Assembly: GCF_027563345.1 (NCBI RefSeq)
Contig: NZ_JAMKBK010000014.1
Origin: Psychrobacillus psychrodurans
GTDB taxonomy: Bacteria > Bacillota > Bacilli > Bacillales_A > Planococcaceae
Length of the DNA: 64,000 nucleotides
Strand: one strand, 5' to 3'
Shown: piece by piece, positions 24,663 to 33,553 of the stretch
Numbering within the stretch: position 1 is the first letter of the stretch
Layout of the letters: each line of letters begins with the position of its first letter
The notes under the pieces: generated by a model
What the model saw: only the letters and a program-made list of their open reading frames with translations
What the model was told of the DNA's origin: nothing
The model's database searches: none
Program-made: the position numbers and the translations under genes

Positions 24663-25379
24663 CTAAGCTCTCTTCATACCTATTTTGTGAAAAAGAGACA
24701 TGATGACCCAAATTGCTGTTGGAAGTGCGATTGCTCCAATTACCATAGACGCTATGAGATAGAGTTCACTACCATCAACAAATAACAAAATAATAACAGC
24801 AATTATGAAAAGAAGGAAAGGTATAATTTTCAATAGATTAACTAATCCCTTTTTTTCTTTTACCTTCCATTTGTTATTGTATGTTGCGATAACAGTCCAA
24901 GCAGTTGGGATGGCAATTACAGTGAAAATAACAGCTATTACCTGTAGTAATGATTTTAAAGTACCCGAACTTATCATTGCTCCAACCCATGCGAGTATCG
25001 TTATTAAAACTAACGGAATTGCAAAGCGTTTCATCGAGGTAATTGAATTATCATGCTTTTCAATCGATGTGTCTCGGTCACTGTAAATTGGTTGCGTACC
25101 AGAATATGATCGAAATAAATGAATATATCCTTCAGAAGCAATATGCGACCATCCAGAAGATGAAAAAAAGTCAAAGTATTCCTCTTCTTCATCCTCTTTT
25201 AATGAGCGATAATCTACACTGTAGATATAATCTTCGAGTTCCCCTTTTTCAAGCATATAGCCCATAAACTTAAAATCACTGACATGCCAACCCTTCAAAG
25301 AAAATCTACGTAATTTTTCCATGTCCTTATCCTCTGAAAAAGCTAACCCACCTGACGTAATATACTTTGTTTGTTTCAT
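24663..25379 (-). CDS. DUF2812 domain membrane protein
   Basis: 238 residues: an N-terminal cytosolic DUF2812 domain (LRRFSLKGWHVSDFKFMGYML, WSHIASEGYIHLF) and four C-terminal hydrophobic helices from about residue 115. It overlaps the upstream padR gene by ATGA, so the two are translationally coupled. PadR-DUF2812 pairs are common in Bacillales and are thought to answer membrane or drug stress. A repeat-borne terminator follows. Confidence 0.85.
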   Translation of the reverse strand: MKQTKYITSGGLAFSEDKDMEKLRRFSLKGWHVSDFKFMGYMLEKGELEDYIYSVDYRSLKEDEEEEYFDFFSSSGWSHIASEGYIHLFRSYSGTQPIYSDRDTSIEKHDNSITSMKRFAIPLVLITILAWVGAMISSGTLKSLLQVIAVIFTVIAIPTAWTVIATYNNKWKVKEKKGLVNLLKIIPFLLFIIAVIILLFVDGSELYLIASMVIGAIALPTAIWVIMSLFHKIGMKRA

Positions 25380-25693
25380 TTTTCAACCTCCTTCAATCCA
25401 GTCTCCGCTAATTGAATCATCAGTTTTCTTAACTTCACATCTTCTTCTAATACTTCTCTACCTTTTTCAGTAAGTAGATATGTTTTACGTCTTGAATCCG
25501 ACCCATCATGCAAATAAATCCACTCTTGTTTTAATAGCTTTTTTATAATAGTGTACATCGAAGCAGGCCCTATAGTAATTGCCCCTTTTGTTGTTTCTTC
25601 AATTAAATTCATAATTGAGTAACCATGCTTTGGTTTGGTTAGAGCAGCCATAATATAAAACATTGAATCAGTTAATTGCTCTGTTTTCTTCAA
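25376..25693 (-). CDS. PadR family transcriptional repressor
   Basis: 105-residue short PadR (subfamily-2-like): winged helix with MFYIMAALTKPKHGYSIMNL, GPASMYTIIKKLLKQEWIYL and RRKTYLLTEKGREVL. The start is a TTG at 25693 behind GAAGGTGATTGA. It is the first gene of the operon with DUF2812 and probably represses it through the paired repeats in its promoter. Confidence 0.9.
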   Translation of the reverse strand: MKKTEQLTDSMFYIMAALTKPKHGYSIMNLIEETTKGAITIGPASMYTIIKKLLKQEWIYLHDGSDSRRKTYLLTEKGREVLEEDVKLRKLMIQLAETGLKEVEK

Positions 25694-25719
25694 TCAATCA
25701 CCTTCTATATCTTTTTTGG

Positions 25720-25802
25720 ATATATCTTAAAGTGATACATCTAAAAATAATATATCATTAAGTGATACATATGTCTATTCTTATATCATAAACCGATATA
25801 TC
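25720..25802. promoter_or_regulatory. Paired direct-repeat operator of the padR operon
   Basis: ATATATCTTAAAGTGATACAT at 25720 (21 nt, shown without its last base if counted strictly) and ATATATCATTAAGTGATACA at 25750 are near-identical direct repeats exactly 30 nt apart. A third partial ATATCATAAACCGATATAT lies at 25783. Each contains an ATATC/GATAT half-site pair. The position just upstream of padR points to autoregulation. Confidence 0.65.
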
Positions 25803-25823
25803 TATTTTTTCTTTTTATACCAA

Positions 25824-25851
25824 AAAGAACCCATCCGCCAATGGGCTCTTC
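25824..25851 (-). terminator. Terminator hairpin after a NUDIX remnant
   Basis: AAGAACCCAT/ATGGGCTCTT stem with loop CCGCCA; on the minus strand it is followed by TTTTTGG. It would have terminated the decayed NUDIX gene. Confidence 0.7.
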
Positions 25852-25859
25852 GTGAGAGT

Positions 25860-26030
25860 GTAATCAATAAAATGTTCTACTCGCATTGCATTTAACATTA
25901 CGCCTTTCAGAGATTCACCTTGCTCAACTACTCCACCTGGCATTTCCCAACCTCTCAAAAGATCTTAATTCGTAATATTTTCTTTTGGTCATTAAGTAAT
26001 ATAATTGCAGCCGAAACACTCTCGTTGCAT
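25860..26030 (-). pseudogene. NUDIX hydrolase remnant
   Basis: Two frames give NESVSAAIILLNDQKKILRIK and, after a shift, GWEMPGGVVEQGESLKG, the beginning of a NUDIX box (GGxxExGESL), but the REVxEE part is missing and the sequence runs on as VEHFIDYTL. Start, frame and catalytic Glu are lost. Confidence 0.6.
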
Positions 26031-26082
26031 TAGTTAAAGAAAAAAGTGCCCTAGACTTGAAGTAGAGCACCCATTGTTCAAC
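26022..26082 (-). repeat. Dispersed repeat, type A
   Basis: GCATTAGTTAAAGAAAAAAG, hairpin arms GTGCCCTAGACTT and AAGTAGAGCAC and the tail CCATTGTTCAAC. Confidence 0.6.
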
Positions 26083-26130
26083 AATTTACATATTTTAACT
26101 TATTCAGCACAATCGCCAAAATACCTTCTT

Positions 26131-26257
26131 ATTCAACTAGCCTTCATCGTTGTTTAAGTGCAACATTTCACAAGTAATCCCCAAAATCTTCTTGATGTTT
26201 TAAAGAGGGACCCAGAAAAAGGACTTTTGCAACTAAAGCTCCCGATAGTTTAGATGT
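26131..26257 (-). repeat. Dispersed repeat, type B
   Basis: ATTCAACTAGCC head, then GTTTAAGTGCAACATTTCACA, CTTGATGTTTTAAAGAGGGACC, and the tail AACTAAAGCTCCCGATAGTTTA. The middle block matches the copies at 58414 and 63030, with both ends built from the same core as type A. It lies 3' of the CPBP protease gene. Confidence 0.7.
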
Positions 26258-26281
26258 ATAGTTGTACAAACTATCAATAAA

Positions 26282-27109
26282 TCATGTAATGTTATCCATT
26301 AAAAATGTTTGTGTCTTCTTTCCATACAATACTTTCTTTGGATTTATAACGATTATCAAAACGGCAACTACTAAATAAAATAATGCGTTATACATGATTA
26401 AATCGATCAAGTTTCCATTTATTATGCCAATAAAAAAATTAAAGAATTGGTGGATGGTAATGGGAACAATCAAATTTTGATTTAAGTTATAGAATACGGT
26501 CATGATGATTGTCGTGGACTGAATTGAAATCATAAAGAACAACATATATTTGATTAAATCAATGCCCACATACCCTGTAGTAAACCATATGGGTAAATGC
26601 CATATGCCCCACCAAAATCCCAAGATTATCGAAGCTTTTAATGGCGAATGCTTTTTTTGAAGCTCAATTTGAGCGAATCCTCTCCACCCTATTTCTTCTC
26701 CTAGTGGACCTGACAGAAGATTTTTAAAAAAGAAATAAACCAGCATTCCCCATGAAGTTTTAGTGAAAATAGAGTCTGCTTCACTATTATTAGATACGAT
26801 AAACAAAATCACTAAAAATATGAAAGCTTGAATCATACTTACCGTAAGAATCACAGAAAATTTAATTTTATTCTTGAACCTATCTTTTGCAAATTGAATA
26901 AAACTCTGCCCAGGATAGATCCTTTTAAATAACACTCCAAAAGCAAAGGTTGAGGACCAAGCTGATATACAGAGCATAACATCAAAGACCCATGCAGGAA
27001 ATTCTAACATTCTGGTGACTCCTACAAGAATAAAAAGCGGTAAAAAAATGATATTGGTTAGCAAAATAAAACTAGTGACTGGATTTTTTTGTTTCTTTTC
27101 ACCATTCAT
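26282..27109 (-). CDS. CPBP family intramembrane metalloprotease
   Basis: 275-residue, about eight-helix protein of the CPBP/Abi (CAAX protease-like) family. Motif 1 GEEIGWRGFAQIELQ supplies EExxxR, and motif 2 GFWWGIWHLPIWF and the later TIHQFFNF supply the metal histidines. ATG 27109 follows AGAGGGG; an upstream TTG is possible. In Bacillales such proteins process peptides or give bacteriocin self-immunity. Confidence 0.88.
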   Translation of the reverse strand: MNGEKKQKNPVTSFILLTNIIFLPLFILVGVTRMLEFPAWVFDVMLCISAWSSTFAFGVLFKRIYPGQSFIQFAKDRFKNKIKFSVILTVSMIQAFIFLVILFIVSNNSEADSIFTKTSWGMLVYFFFKNLLSGPLGEEIGWRGFAQIELQKKHSPLKASIILGFWWGIWHLPIWFTTGYVGIDLIKYMLFFMISIQSTTIIMTVFYNLNQNLIVPITIHQFFNFFIGIINGNLIDLIMYNALFYLVVAVLIIVINPKKVLYGKKTQTFLMDNIT

Positions 27110-27218
27110 GTATAATCCCCTCTTCAAGCTAAGTATTTCGTAAATTTATTATCGCTTCTACTTACGAATACCTTCAGCTTAAACCTAGGGGTTACTCACA
27201 GGTCAATACATATCTGCA

Positions 27219-28013
27219 TTATTTTATAGGTACATACATTTCTAAAAATACACGTTCAAGTCCTTCTTCATAAGTAGTAAGTAATAGATTGATATAAACT
27301 AGCCCCAAAAGTTCATATCCTTTTTCTATAGCTACTCTTCTTAAACTCGCTTCCACATTATGGTCAATATTTTTTCCACCAGTCGACCACCTTCCATCTT
27401 CAATAATGGTATACATACATTTTGGATGAGATAAAATCTCACCTTCATTTTCTTCATGAGTGTCATTTACTTTTCTTACAATGATAAACTTATCTTCAAG
27501 AATACCTTCGTCATTGAATCTTATGACTCTTCTTAAAGACGTTAGAGTAATGGCATCTTTCAAGCTGTCCGTATTCTCTTTAAGAGTTTCATATTCATCA
27601 AACGCAGTGAAATGCTCTATTTCTCCTTTTATTTCTAAAGGCTTCATTTCTTTTACTGTGTATTCTCCTAAGAATTGTTTTATTTTTTCGCAATCTTCTT
27701 TTACGATCTGAATCTTTTTTAAAAGAAGCTTCTTATATTCTATTTCTTCTAAAACCTTTTGTTCTTTCTCTTCTAATAAAGATTTTATTCCCTCTATACT
27801 CTTGCTTTTTCTTAATTCCTTAATTTTTTTTATTTCAATATCCATTTCTCTATAGAAATTTACTGTGGTTATATCATATATATCGAAACGATTATATTTT
27901 CTATACCCATTCTCCTTGTTTTGTTTAGGTTTAACTAATCCCTTTTCTTCATAAAATTTTAAGGTATCTCTAGATACACCTAAAAATTTAGCAACATGTC
28001 CAATTGTATACAT
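27219..28013 (-). CDS. MerR family regulator with C-terminal effector domain
   Basis: 264 residues: MerR HTH (YTIGHVAKFLGVSRDTLKFY, KENGYRKYNRFDIYDI), a coiled-coil dimerisation helix (IKSLLEEKEQKVLEEIEY) and a C-terminal GyrI/AraC-effector-like domain ending FLEMYVPIK. ATG 28013 lies 7 nt after AAGGAG, so the upstream ATG at 28031 is rejected. It probably senses an organic ligand like BmrR-type activators. The target may be the CPBP gene just downstream. Confidence 0.87.
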   Translation of the reverse strand: MYTIGHVAKFLGVSRDTLKFYEEKGLVKPKQNKENGYRKYNRFDIYDITTVNFYREMDIEIKKIKELRKSKSIEGIKSLLEEKEQKVLEEIEYKKLLLKKIQIVKEDCEKIKQFLGEYTVKEMKPLEIKGEIEHFTAFDEYETLKENTDSLKDAITLTSLRRVIRFNDEGILEDKFIIVRKVNDTHEENEGEILSHPKCMYTIIEDGRWSTGGKNIDHNVEASLRRVAIEKGYELLGLVYINLLLTTYEEGLERVFLEMYVPIK

Positions 28014-28249
28014 TTTACTCTCCTTTATCATAGTTACATATTTTTCATGTTATTTCATACTATATATACTTCTTAAAATATTTTATTATAATAACAAAGC
28101 TATGTATCAAAAAGTAAATAACTAACATTCAGCTACAACCTCAAAGTGAAAAGAATTTCTATCTCATTTGAAAGTTTTTTCAGACAACAACGAGAAACGT
28201 TTTAGCACCCTTTTGCACCTAAAAACTGGAATGAACGCAATCTCCCCTT

Positions 28250-28438
28250 TTATTTTTTATTTCCTCTCTTTTTAAAATCAAAAGTTGGTATGAACTGTAT
28301 ATTGTCACTACTTTTTTGTTCACCATTTAATTTAGCTCTTACAGCAAGTCCAAGATTTTCATCTTGTAATTGTCTGTTTACACATAACTTTTCTCCTGTA
28401 AACCAGTTCACCACTTGAATATGGTGACCATCGTACAT
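28250..28438 (-). CDS. Hypothetical small protein, possibly a fragment
   Basis: 62 residues, MYDGHHIQVVNWFTGEKLC... to ...FDFKKRGNKK. A stop lies two codons before the ATG and no ribosome binding site precedes it, so it may be the C-terminal piece of a larger gene. Not recognised. Confidence 0.4.
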   Translation of the reverse strand: MYDGHHIQVVNWFTGEKLCVNRQLQDENLGLAVRAKLNGEQKSSDNIQFIPTFDFKKRGNKK

Positions 28439-28495
28439 AACTTAAACGTTTTTTTCTTATTAATATTAATCTACTTAAAGTATATTCGAGCGCTG

Positions 28496-28966
28496 TTATA
28501 ATTTGATCATCGTCATAAATTCTGAATAATCCGTGTTAAATTCGTCTTTCTTAACAAAACCAAGCTTTTCATATAAATGAATAGCTCTTTGATTGAACTT
28601 TGCCACAGTTAATCGAATTGGACTACCTATATAGTTTTTTTCAATGTAACGAAGAATAAAAGAACAAAATTCAAAACCGTTACCTTTCCCTACCATTTTA
28701 GGGTTCATTCCTAGTCCCATATCTATTGAGTCGTCTGAATAAACACCAATTTTTTTCCCGACTGGAACTTGTGCATTCTCTCCAGTACAAAAAAATCCAT
28801 ATAATTCTTTCTTATCATTTACAAGTGCATAATATGAACCATCGAGTCTTTCCTTTATTTCTTGATCTGTTAATTCATTATTATAGAAATCATATGGTTT
28901 TTCATACTCCCAGCTAAGTATATCTTTTGCTATTTCTTCATTCATATTTTCTATAAATAACTTCAT
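28496..28966 (-). CDS. GNAT family acetyltransferase
   Basis: 156 residues. Acetyl-CoA loop region IDMGLGMNPKMVGKGNGFEF, then IRLTVAKFNQRAIHLYEKLGFVKKDEF, the classic GNAT C-terminal signature. GAAAGGATGTAGAAT precedes ATG 28966. Substrate unknown. Confidence 0.9.
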   Translation of the reverse strand: MKLFIENMNEEIAKDILSWEYEKPYDFYNNELTDQEIKERLDGSYYALVNDKKELYGFFCTGENAQVPVGKKIGVYSDDSIDMGLGMNPKMVGKGNGFEFCSFILRYIEKNYIGSPIRLTVAKFNQRAIHLYEKLGFVKKDEFNTDYSEFMTMIKL

Positions 28967-29014
28967 ATTCTACATCCTTTCTCATGTAGCAATTCGATAA
29001 TTTTAGAGGGAAAT

Positions 29015-29090
29015 TCTTCTTCAACTAAACTGCTTAGTTCAAAGAAAAATGCTTATCTCCTACTTGAAATAAGCGCGCCTTAGTTCAAGA
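29015..29090 (-). repeat. Dispersed repeat, type A
   Basis: TTCTTCAACTAAACTGC-TTAGTTCAA head, hairpin arms GCTTATCTCC/ACTTGAAATAAGC and the tail GCGCCTTAGTTCAAG, 20 nt 3' of the DinB gene at 29112. On the minus strand the stem is followed by ATTTTTCTTT. Confidence 0.8.
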
Positions 29091-29111
29091 AATCACTTGT
29101 ATACATTCTAT

Positions 29112-29606
29112 TTATTCATCTTCTCCAACATTTATTTTCCAGCTTTTTTGCAACTTTCGGATATAAATAATCTGACCTATGTGATACGCATTATGAGTTG
29201 ACACATTTCCGAGAACTTCCCACCATTTTACATGTTCAGAAAAGCCATTCACTTCACTCTCAACTTTTTCTTCAGACAATAACTCTTGCCAAAGTATAAG
29301 CACCTCTAATAGTTGTTTTTCTAAGTCAGCAAATGAATGATTTTCAGGAATAATAAAGCTGTTATTATTATTTCCAATGGAAGGAACGGCATCAACGTGA
29401 GATTTTTTGTACCTTGTTTGCCATGTTTGATTCCAATATAGTAGATGCTGTACGATTTCAGCAATACTATTACTTTCCTCGTTTGGTTTCCAAAATGCTT
29501 GATCCTCAGTCAGTCCTCTTATTGAATCTGAAAATGGTAGGTACCAACTAGGGTCATTTGCATTTGCCAACAATTGATCCGATATAACATCTTTTGCATG
29601 GACCAT
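29112..29606 (-). CDS. DinB family putative metal-dependent hydrolase
   Basis: 164-residue four-helix bundle. The three metal-binding histidines fit EIVQHLLYWNQTWQ (first) and STHNAYHIGQIIYIRK (second and third). ATG 29606 is 8 nt after GAGGAG; the GTG at 29615 overlaps it. Members of the DinB/YfiT group act in thiol (bacillithiol) transfer or detoxification, or are uncharacterised. A second DinB gene lies at 30041 on the other strand. Confidence 0.87.
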   Translation of the reverse strand: MVHAKDVISDQLLANANDPSWYLPFSDSIRGLTEDQAFWKPNEESNSIAEIVQHLLYWNQTWQTRYKKSHVDAVPSIGNNNNSFIIPENHSFADLEKQLLEVLILWQELLSEEKVESEVNGFSEHVKWWEVLGNVSTHNAYHIGQIIYIRKLQKSWKINVGEDE

Positions 29607-29694
29607 AACTAACACTCCTCATATAAATATAATAGTGTTTCAAAACCTCTAAACAATGTCATCTTATTATATTTCTACCTATAATATTGATTCT

Positions 29695-29796
29695 CCTGCT
29701 CTTATTGAGCAAACCTACTGCGATAATGTTCAATAAGAAAAAGCAACCCTTTCAGACAGCCATATACTTAACTAAGCATATGTTAGTTGAATAAGA
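29695..29796 (-). repeat. Dispersed repeat, type A variant
   Basis: CTACTGCGATAATGTTCAATAAG head, AAAAAGCAACCCTTTCAGACAGCC middle and CTAAGCATATGTTAGTTGAATAAG tail. It lies in a 430-nt spacer between the two divergent DinB genes; the rest of that spacer shows no gene. Confidence 0.65.
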
Positions 29797-30040
29797 ACCT
29801 AATTACCAATCTGGTCCATCATCACTTTCAGCCACTTTAATTTAATTGCACTAGAATCTAGATTGTTTTTTAACTGTTTGTGACCTTAATATAATAATCC
29901 AACGCATTAATTTAACTCATATATCCCCTCCTCTTTAGTCCGGTCAAACTGTGACATAATCTTTTAACCAAAATCACTCTCTTTTTTTCGAACGTGCATT
30001 CGTGTATAATTAAAACATACCAACTAAAGGAGAATATGTT

Positions 30041-30511
30041 ATGAACTCAATTGATTTAATTCTTTTAAATTTAAACGAAGTACGAAGAAGAAGTACAAAG
30101 GTTTGGACATCTATTCCTCAAGAAAAACTACATTGGAAACCTGATAAAGAAGCAATGACTTGTATAGAGATGGTTAGGCATGTTTTAGAAAGTGAACATT
30201 ATTACCATCTAGCTATCCAAAACCAAGGCAGTCTGACAGTCTTTGATTCTCCTTTCGAAAAACTACCTTTTTCCACTGTAAATGCAGAATTGAAAGTTGC
30301 AGAACCATTTAGAAATGAGTTCATAGAAACTATTAAGTCATATTCTGAAGAAGATTTAACAAATATTAAAGTTGATCGCTCAGAATCAGGCTACATAAGA
30401 AGTTTGGGAGACATGTTGCTAAGAGTCGCCTATCATGAATCTGTACACACCGGTCAATTGCTGGATTACTTAAGAATGGCTGAGGTTCCAAGAGTACGTG
30501 TTTGGGATTAA
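30041..30511 (+). CDS. DinB family protein
   Basis: 156 residues: four-helix bundle with metal histidines in EMVRHVLESEHYYH and in VAYHESVHTGQLLDYLR. AAAGGAGAATATGTT precedes ATG 30041. It begins with MNSIDLILLNLNEVRRRS, typical of DinB superfamily proteins annotated as damage-inducible. A palindromic terminator follows. Confidence 0.88.
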   Translation: MNSIDLILLNLNEVRRRSTKVWTSIPQEKLHWKPDKEAMTCIEMVRHVLESEHYYHLAIQNQGSLTVFDSPFEKLPFSTVNAELKVAEPFRNEFIETIKSYSEEDLTNIKVDRSESGYIRSLGDMLLRVAYHESVHTGQLLDYLRMAEVPRVRVWD

Positions 30512-30520
30512 TTATCTTAC

Positions 30521-30550
30521 AGGTGTAATCACTTAAGTGATACGCCTTTT
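30521..30550 (+). terminator. Terminator after the plus-strand DinB gene
   Basis: AGGTGTAATCAC and GTGATACGCCT form a nearly perfect stem with a TTAA loop followed by TTTTC. Confidence 0.8.
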
Positions 30551-30624
30551 CTATTTAAGAAGTATGGGGTTCTTTTAGAATATGATATGGTAATTGTATA
30601 ATTTTGTGGAGGAGTGAAGGAGAA

Positions 30625-31389
30625 ATGGGATTCATTCAAATAACAAAAAAAAATATTGAAAATGAACACATCTGTTGTGCTTTAGGTGCAAAACAATATG
30701 AGAAAGCAGTAAACGAGAAGAAGAAATGGTTAACAGAACGAATGGATGAAGGCTTGGTTTTTTACCGTTTAAATGAACGTGCAAAAGTATTTATTGAATA
30801 TTTACCTGCTGAGATGGCATGGATTCCTATTCAAGCAACTAATTATATGTATATCAATTGTTTATGGGTTTCTGGAAAATATAAAAACAATGGACTTGGA
30901 AAACAATTACTGGATAAGTGTAAAGAAGACGCTATGGCTCGAGGGATGGATGGAATTGTACATATAGTGGGAAAGAAAAAGAAGCCTTACTTGAGTGAAA
31001 AAATTTTTTTTGAATATATGGGATTTAAGTTAGTAGATCAAATAGATCCTTATTTTGATCTGGTTTCATTATCATGGAATGACCAAGCTGTTAGGCCTTC
31101 TTTTAAGCGGGATAGAAAATTATCAGTTCCACAACAAGGAGTAGCGATTTATTATACTGCTCAATGTCCCTTTGCTGTAGGTATTTTGGAAGATCTAAAA
31201 AAGGTTGCAGAAAACCATGGAGTTACATTTACCACTCATCAATTAACCACCAAAGAAGAAGCACAAAATGCTCCTACCATTTGGACAACTTTTGGTCTGT
31301 TTTATGATGGGAAATTTATTACACACGAAATGATGAGCGCAAACAAATTTGAAAAACTAATAACAAAGCTGTTAGATAAACAATTGTAA
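30625..31389 (+). CDS. yoaP: GNAT acetyltransferase with YoaP-like C-terminal domain
   Basis: 254 residues: an N-terminal GNAT domain (YINCLWVSGKYKNNGLGKQL, acetyl-CoA loop) and a C-terminal YoaP-like thioredoxin-related domain with YYTAQCPFAVG, followed by VTFTTHQLTTKEEAQNAP and WTTFGLFYDGKFITHE. This fusion is the Bacillus subtilis YoaP architecture. ATG 30625 lies 5 nt after AAGGAG; an upstream TTG is rejected. Substrate unknown. Confidence 0.88.
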   Translation: MGFIQITKKNIENEHICCALGAKQYEKAVNEKKKWLTERMDEGLVFYRLNERAKVFIEYLPAEMAWIPIQATNYMYINCLWVSGKYKNNGLGKQLLDKCKEDAMARGMDGIVHIVGKKKKPYLSEKIFFEYMGFKLVDQIDPYFDLVSLSWNDQAVRPSFKRDRKLSVPQQGVAIYYTAQCPFAVGILEDLKKVAENHGVTFTTHQLTTKEEAQNAPTIWTTFGLFYDGKFITHEMMSANKFEKLITKLLDKQL

Positions 31390-31421
31390 TTGGGATAATA
31401 ACAGTTGCTATCGAGCATTGT

Positions 31422-31530
31422 CTAGGTTAGGTGGTACATAATGTCAGCAATGATTAGAGTTCCTTTTTCTATCCACTTGGGGTTTGGTTCGACAATGTCT
31501 ATTGTCTCTTTACCCCAAACGTACCATTCA
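31422..31530 (-). pseudogene. GrpB-like fragment
   Basis: EWYVWGKETIDIVEPNPKW and IEKGTLIIADIMYHLT then a stop. The KxxIxIVEPNPxWIEKG pattern resembles the opening of the GrpB/UPF0157 nucleotidyltransferase domain. Everything after the first 30 residues is missing, and no start is present. Confidence 0.4.
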
Positions 31531-31534
31531 CTTT

Positions 31535-31855
31535 TTAACTTTTGGGTTTTAAATAACTTACTGATTTTATAATTAATCCACTAACGAAGAAAACTAGAGC
31601 ATTGGCCAAAAGAAACAATGCGATAAATGCAGCTGCGAATGCCGAACCTTAGTGTGTTCCAGAAGAATCAACAACTCTGGAAATTTTTAAAAATATTGCC
31701 CCTATCGAAAATCCCAAAACTGGAACAAGTATAGCCATAATGATTCCAGAAATCCATAAAGGCATTTTATTAATCATGTGTAAGTGAATTACTGTTCCAT
31801 CAAAAAATAATATCAATAACAAAAGAATAAACCAAACTAAAACATCTCCACTCAA
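31535..31855 (-). pseudogene. Three-helix membrane protein with a nonsense codon
   Basis: The frame from 31855 (TTG start, weak ribosome site) encodes two membrane helices (VLVWFILLLLILFF, SGIIMAILVPVLGFSIGAIF) and reaches TAA at 31649. The same frame then continues GSAFAAAFIALFLLANALVF and FVSGLIIKSVSYLKPKS to a second TAA at 31535. One nonsense substitution therefore removes the third helix. The family is unknown. Confidence 0.6.
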
Positions 31856-31859
31856 TTAT

Positions 31860-32340
31860 CGCATCACTATTCATAATTTTTAAATTCCTAATTTATAATA
31901 CAATCCTCGATTACTTTAAATTTCAACTTACCATTTCTTTATTTAAAACGTTCAAACCGAGTATAAGTTCCATGATTAATTGAATATTCCATTATAAGTT
32001 TGATAAATCCATTACTATTATATGACTAAACTGCTATTTAAAAAGAAAATATGACCACAAAACAAAATTAGTAAACGCTTTAGTTGAAAACGAATACAAA
32101 AAGTTCCCCTAGTATCTGATATTGTGATATTTAATTTGCAGCCTAAATTTCTCATCAAATGAGTTTGCAGAGACAAACTTTCCTTTTGGTTCAAATAACT
32201 CTTCTTCAAATTCGATGTTTTATCATCAAACCTTTAATAGTCTTATAATTCAAAATATTCCGTGCTATAATAGTAATATAAAACAAACAAATACCTCTGG
32301 CTATACAAAATGGTTGCTTACATAACAGTGGCTCTTTTTT
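31860..32340. other. Gene-poor stretch with weak coding traces
   Basis: No intact gene. On the minus strand 32055-32215 one frame reads EFEEELFEPKGKFVSANSF then DEKFRLQIKYHNIRY and a stop, which looks like a gene remnant, but no start or family can be given. Confidence 0.35.
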
Positions 32341-32576
32341 TCTTAGATATAGATATATCCATCATCTTACTCATTTCCACGAGCAAGCAACAGAATTAGC
32401 AAATTTACCGTTTTTTTACACTTTAAATAATGGACGTGAGAGTGGTGTGTTCTCAAAAGAAATAAATCTACCCACGCTTAAAAATATTTGGGGAAATTGA
32501 TGAAGTTCTTCTTCATGCTACTGCAGCTAGCATTTCCTTATTCGGAAATCTAAAAAGAAATGTATACTACTTTTAA
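32341..32576 (+). pseudogene. Frameshifted gene remnant upstream of a GNAT gene
   Basis: Plus-strand frame LRYRYIHHLTHFHEQATELA, then LPFFYTLNNGRESGVFSKEI and NLPTLKNIWGN, stops at 32500. Shifting frame continues EIDEVLLHATAASISLFGN and LKRNVYYF to TAA at 32576. The start is missing. Not recognised. Confidence 0.45.
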
Positions 32577-32592
32577 CAAGGGGTGTTTTAAA

Positions 32593-33474
32593 ATGATTAC
32601 ATTTAAAACAATGGAGCATTTAACTTTCAAGGAAGCACACGAACTTTTTATAAATGGGTTTGAAGGATATTTTACTCCGATGAAGATGCCATTGGATGCA
32701 TTTATAGCTCGGTTTGGAAATGATAATCTATCAGCAGGAATATCTATTGTTATGTTTGATGAGGATAGACCAGTAGGATTTGTATTACAAGGCATTCGAG
32801 AAGTGAATGGTGAGAAAATTGCTTGGAATGGTGGTACTGGAATTATTCCAGAATACAGAGGAAAAAAACTAGGGACAATCCTAATTGAAAAGGCTCTTGA
32901 ATTGTTAAGTCAGCAAAAAGTAAATATTGCTACATTAGAGGCTCTGTCAATTAATCAACCGGCTATTAAACTATATGAGAAAGTTGGGTATAAAATAATT
33001 GATACGCTACATTTTTGGGAGGCAGAAGGTGTATTAAACTATGATGAAAAAATTGCTAGCGAATTTGAATTGAAAAGAATACCTGCACTGCAAGCAGTAA
33101 ATTCAATTATTTTCCCAGCTTTAGTACCATGGCAAGTAGATCCTTCTATTACACCAAAAGCTGGTGGAGAGGCAATTATCGCAATGAAGGATAGTGAAGT
33201 ACTTGCAGCATGCTTAGTAAGAACAAAACAAAAATTTGGTAGCGAAGCTGAAGGTGTCACATTATTTCAAGCTTCTACTAACAAAGAACATCCAGATGGA
33301 ATACGCGCTCTTCAAGCCGCACTTCAGGAAGGGCTTCATTTTAATCGTTCCATTAAAAGAAATACTTATAATTTGGAAGACAAAATGCAAAATTTCCTTC
33401 CGTTTTTAAAAAATAATGGATTTAAAAATACTGATATTTCACAAGTATTTATGACAAAACAACTTATGGAATAA
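32593..33474 (+). CDS. GNAT family acetyltransferase (two-domain)
   Basis: 293 residues. The first GNAT domain has NGGTGIIPEYRGKKLGTILI (acetyl-CoA loop GKKLG) and NQPAIKLYEKVGYKIIDTL; the remaining 140 residues (ALVPWQVDPSITPKAGGEA) form a degenerate second GNAT-like or substrate domain. AAGGGGTGTTTTAAA places the start at ATG 32593. Substrate unknown. Confidence 0.88.
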   Translation: MITFKTMEHLTFKEAHELFINGFEGYFTPMKMPLDAFIARFGNDNLSAGISIVMFDEDRPVGFVLQGIREVNGEKIAWNGGTGIIPEYRGKKLGTILIEKALELLSQQKVNIATLEALSINQPAIKLYEKVGYKIIDTLHFWEAEGVLNYDEKIASEFELKRIPALQAVNSIIFPALVPWQVDPSITPKAGGEAIIAMKDSEVLAACLVRTKQKFGSEAEGVTLFQASTNKEHPDGIRALQAALQEGLHFNRSIKRNTYNLEDKMQNFLPFLKNNGFKNTDISQVFMTKQLME

Positions 33475-33553
33475 CTAAAAACACAGCTAGCACAATGAAT
33501 TGGCAGTCTAATTAAATATCATCTATCCAATTCTTCAAAAATATTTGGTACAT

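Noticed and set aside
32018..32209. Minus-strand frame of 63 codons
   Set aside because: A neighbouring frame over the same bases looks more protein-like (EEELFEPKGKFVSANSF), so the long frame is probably by chance.
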